Source: Algoriphagus sp. (GTDB taxonomy: Bacteria > Bacteroidota > Bacteroidia > Cytophagales > Cyclobacteriaceae). From it: 64,000 bases of DNA. A program made the position numbers and the translations under genes. The stretch is from positions 124,001 through 188,000 of the forward strand of contig JAQSDM010000007.1 in NCBI GenBank assembly GCA_029945945.1, given 5' to 3'. The stretch's first letter is position 1, and every line of letters begins with the position of its first letter. Below the pieces are notes generated by a model. That model saw only the letters and a list, made by a program, of their open reading frames with translations. It was not told the origin of the DNA and did no database searches. Positions 62,520 through 64,000 of this stretch are shown here, one piece after another.

Positions 62520-62627
62520 TGTTTTCAATCGCGCTTCGCATTCTTTCATTATTTCAGGCAAAGTCCGCTCTCTGACACCAAGTCAATTCCCCTTGACTTT
62601 CCTTTCAAACAACTCCTCCGTGTATCC
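62520..62627 (-). pseudogene. Relic of a short gene, copy 1 (frameshifted)
   Basis: The minus strand encodes LGVRERTLPEIMKECEARL, preceded by a 1-bp deletion relative to copy 2 that breaks VKGID from LGV. Copy 2 reads FGVGNRSVSEIMKEVEE at the same place. Both look like decayed copies of one short gene; the family is not recognised. Confidence 0.45.
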
Positions 62628-62770
62628 TCCGCTGGGAGTAGTCAAATCACATTATGGACTGGTTGGAATTTGCAATTCCACACTACTATCCTAGCCACCC
62701 GGACAATTGTCGGAAAAAATTGGCTTTTTACAACAAAGATCTTGACTTAACCGATGAATCCTTTGAGTCC

Positions 62771-62940
62771 TAACTTAGCCAAAGCCAGAACTCAAATTTG
62801 TTTTTGACAGAAAATCCGCTTTTCTCTGTATCGATCCGTTCAGATCTAAGACTTTCTTCCACTTCTTTCATAATCTCCGATACCGACCGATTTCCCACAC
62901 CGAAATCAATCCTATCCCGAATTCCACTTATCAATTCTTA
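62771..62940 (-). pseudogene. Relic of a short gene, copy 2
   Basis: The minus strand encodes ISGIRDRIDFGVGNRSVSE followed by IMKEVEESLRSERIDT and a stop at 62771-62773. No plausible start lies upstream in frame. The pattern G-V-x2-R-x3-E-I-M-K-E is shared with copy 1, about 300 bp away. Confidence 0.45.
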
Positions 62941-63235
62941 AGTTTGTTTATTCGTTCTTGGTTTTTCAAATCAGTAAAGGTTACTCTGTTTTTACCAGTT
63001 GGCATAAGCGATTATTTTACAACAAAACATGCTCAGATGACTCAATTATGTAGATCTGTATAAAAATCTATCTCGTTTCCTCGTTTTTTCTTAGTACCAC
63101 CACTGCAAATGATACCTTAATAGTCCACCAACATACCCGCAATTTCCAAATTTTGATCAATGGAATTTAAAACATCAGGGAAGCGAATAAGGGAAACTGA
63201 TCCTAAGTATCTCAAACTGCTATTTATTCCTCTTA

Positions 63236-63267
63236 CTGAAAAATACCCAACATAGGGAATTTTTCAG
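63236..63267. promoter_or_regulatory. Inverted repeat of the ACCC-N6-GGG class before the gene at 63314
   Basis: CTGAAAAATACCC, six bases, then GGGAATTTTTCAG form a 32-bp inverted repeat with one mismatched pair outside the core. It lies 46 bp before the ATG. Confidence 0.55.
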
Positions 63268-63313
63268 ATGGCTTTCATTTCCTATTTTCAAAACAATTGG
63301 ATCACCAACAAAT

Positions 63314-63982
63314 ATGAATAGAGAAGAACAATTACTTTTTTGTAAAAGATGTCAAAATCGCCAAATGGACATGAATGAGGATTTACTGTGTTCAATTACA
63401 GGACAACAGGCGGATTTTGAGGATTCCTGTAGAAATTTTCAAGTTGACGAGCGAGCAGAGGCTGAAATGGCCGACTCCGTCCCGCTTATAGGCACTGAAC
63501 TTTACTCCAGTTTGAATACCCAAAAGATCGGATTACTTCGTTCGGAACAGAACTTTTCAATGGGAATTGCAGGTAGTATTTTTGTAGGCTTGGTAGGTGC
63601 AGGGCTTTGGGCAGCAATTACTGTAGTAACTGGTTGGAAAATTGGATACATGGCTTTAGCGATTGGAACAGGGGTAGGGATTACCATGCAATTTTTGGGG
63701 AAAGGGATTGATCAGAAATTTGGAATAGTCGGAGCTATAATTGCAGTTTTAAGCTGTGTTTTAGGCAATTTCTTTAGCATTATGGGTTATATTTCCAATC
63801 AAGAAGGAATTAGCTATATTGATACTCTGATGTATTTTGACTATTCGTACACCTTCGATCTGCTAGTTGAGACGGCACATCTTATGGATCTACTTTTTTA
63901 TAGTTTGGCTGGTTTTGGAGGTTATAAACTCGCTTTTCGAAGACTAAATCAATTGGAAGTAGCCGAATTGGGAAAGAGGTAA
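63314..63982 (+). CDS. Membrane protein with N-terminal Cys-rich domain, unknown
   Basis: The protein has 222 residues. The N-terminal 45 residues carry four cysteines in the arrangement C-x2-C ... C ... C (FCKRCQNRQ, LLCSITG, DSCRNF), like a small zinc ribbon. Four hydrophobic segments follow: MGIAGSIFVGLVGAGLWAA, YMALAIGTGVGITM, GIVGAIIAVLSCVLGNF and a C-terminal LMDLLFYSLAGFGGY. It is an inner-membrane protein of unknown role. A palindrome of the ACCC-N6-GGG class lies upstream. Confidence 0.7.
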   Translation: MNREEQLLFCKRCQNRQMDMNEDLLCSITGQQADFEDSCRNFQVDERAEAEMADSVPLIGTELYSSLNTQKIGLLRSEQNFSMGIAGSIFVGLVGAGLWAAITVVTGWKIGYMALAIGTGVGITMQFLGKGIDQKFGIVGAIIAVLSCVLGNFFSIMGYISNQEGISYIDTLMYFDYSYTFDLLVETAHLMDLLFYSLAGFGGYKLAFRRLNQLEVAELGKR

Positions 63983-64000
63983 TATTCCCCTTCTGGGAGT

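Larger units (their letters stand above)
62336..63313. other. Non-coding stretch with decayed gene fragments and a palindrome
   Basis: About 980 bp contain no intact gene. Two related minus-strand fragments are listed separately (62520-62627 and 62771-62940), as is a palindrome at 63236-63267. A GAGATTCCA match near 62481 recalls arm 2 of the leader cassette, but no first arm is present. Confidence 0.5.

Overview
The window looks like chromosomal DNA of a Bacteroidota bacterium, probably a Cytophagales/Cyclobacteriaceae-type aerobe. The reasons are the promoter style (TTG-N19-TAnnTTTG boxes, no strong Shine-Dalgarno sequences), several families typical of that phylum (GSCFA, DUF1835, DUF4174, NnrS-like, clade II NosZ, CheB-CheR-PAS, four-helix-bundle proteins) and AT-rich intergenic DNA. 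The genus is an inference. No rRNA, integrase, intact insertion sequence or CRISPR array was seen. Two tRNA genes are present: Pro-GGG and Gly-CCC.

Layout. 0-5.8 kb: a secreted Gfo/Idh/MocA oxidoreductase, an orphan AAA+ ATPase resembling those of contractile injection systems, small membrane proteins and a sulfatase. 5.8-14.9 kb, minus strand: a nitrous oxide reductase locus reading Rrf2 regulator, ric, membrane/cytochrome c fusion, nosZ, a small membrane gene, nosL, nosD, nosF, nosY. 15-30.2 kb: a continuation of the NO/respiration island. It holds a metal transporter, a second Rrf2 gene, a CcoN/CcoO-like oxidase with small membrane subunits, a truncated haemoglobin and a hemerythrin in one operon, an HPP membrane protein, a large unknown protein, an NnrS-like protein, a fasciclin lipoprotein and a third Rrf2 gene. 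30-36.5 kb: a histidine kinase, a CheB-CheR-PAS gene broken by an in-frame stop, and small genes with a shared palindrome. 36.5-53.4 kb: housekeeping and metabolic genes (amidase, K+-dependent pyrophosphatase, PBP4, S9 peptidase, YyaL, PriA). 53.4-64 kb: an esterase, a MacAB-type exporter, a repeat-flanked four-helix-bundle gene, aguA/aguB, and a region with gene relics.

Main observation. A leader of about 92 bp occurs four times, before nosD, before the small membrane gene downstream of nosZ, before the ccoN-like gene and before a gene downstream of ccoO. Each copy has two 14-bp arms that can form a stem with a central tandem G-A motif. Two stem positions covary between copies, and the distance from the second arm to the start codon is fixed at 42-43 bp. 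The cassette links the nos operon with the oxidase/NO-handling operon. Two further signals tie the island together. GGATA-N4-TATCC sites lie before the first Rrf2 gene, the NnrS-like gene and the fasciclin gene. TGAC-N4-GTCA sites, which resemble Crp/Fnr boxes, lie before the large unknown gene, the fasciclin gene and the exporter operon. No nitrite or nitrate reductase gene is in this window, so the cell could consume N2O and handle NO without being shown here to be a complete denitrifier.
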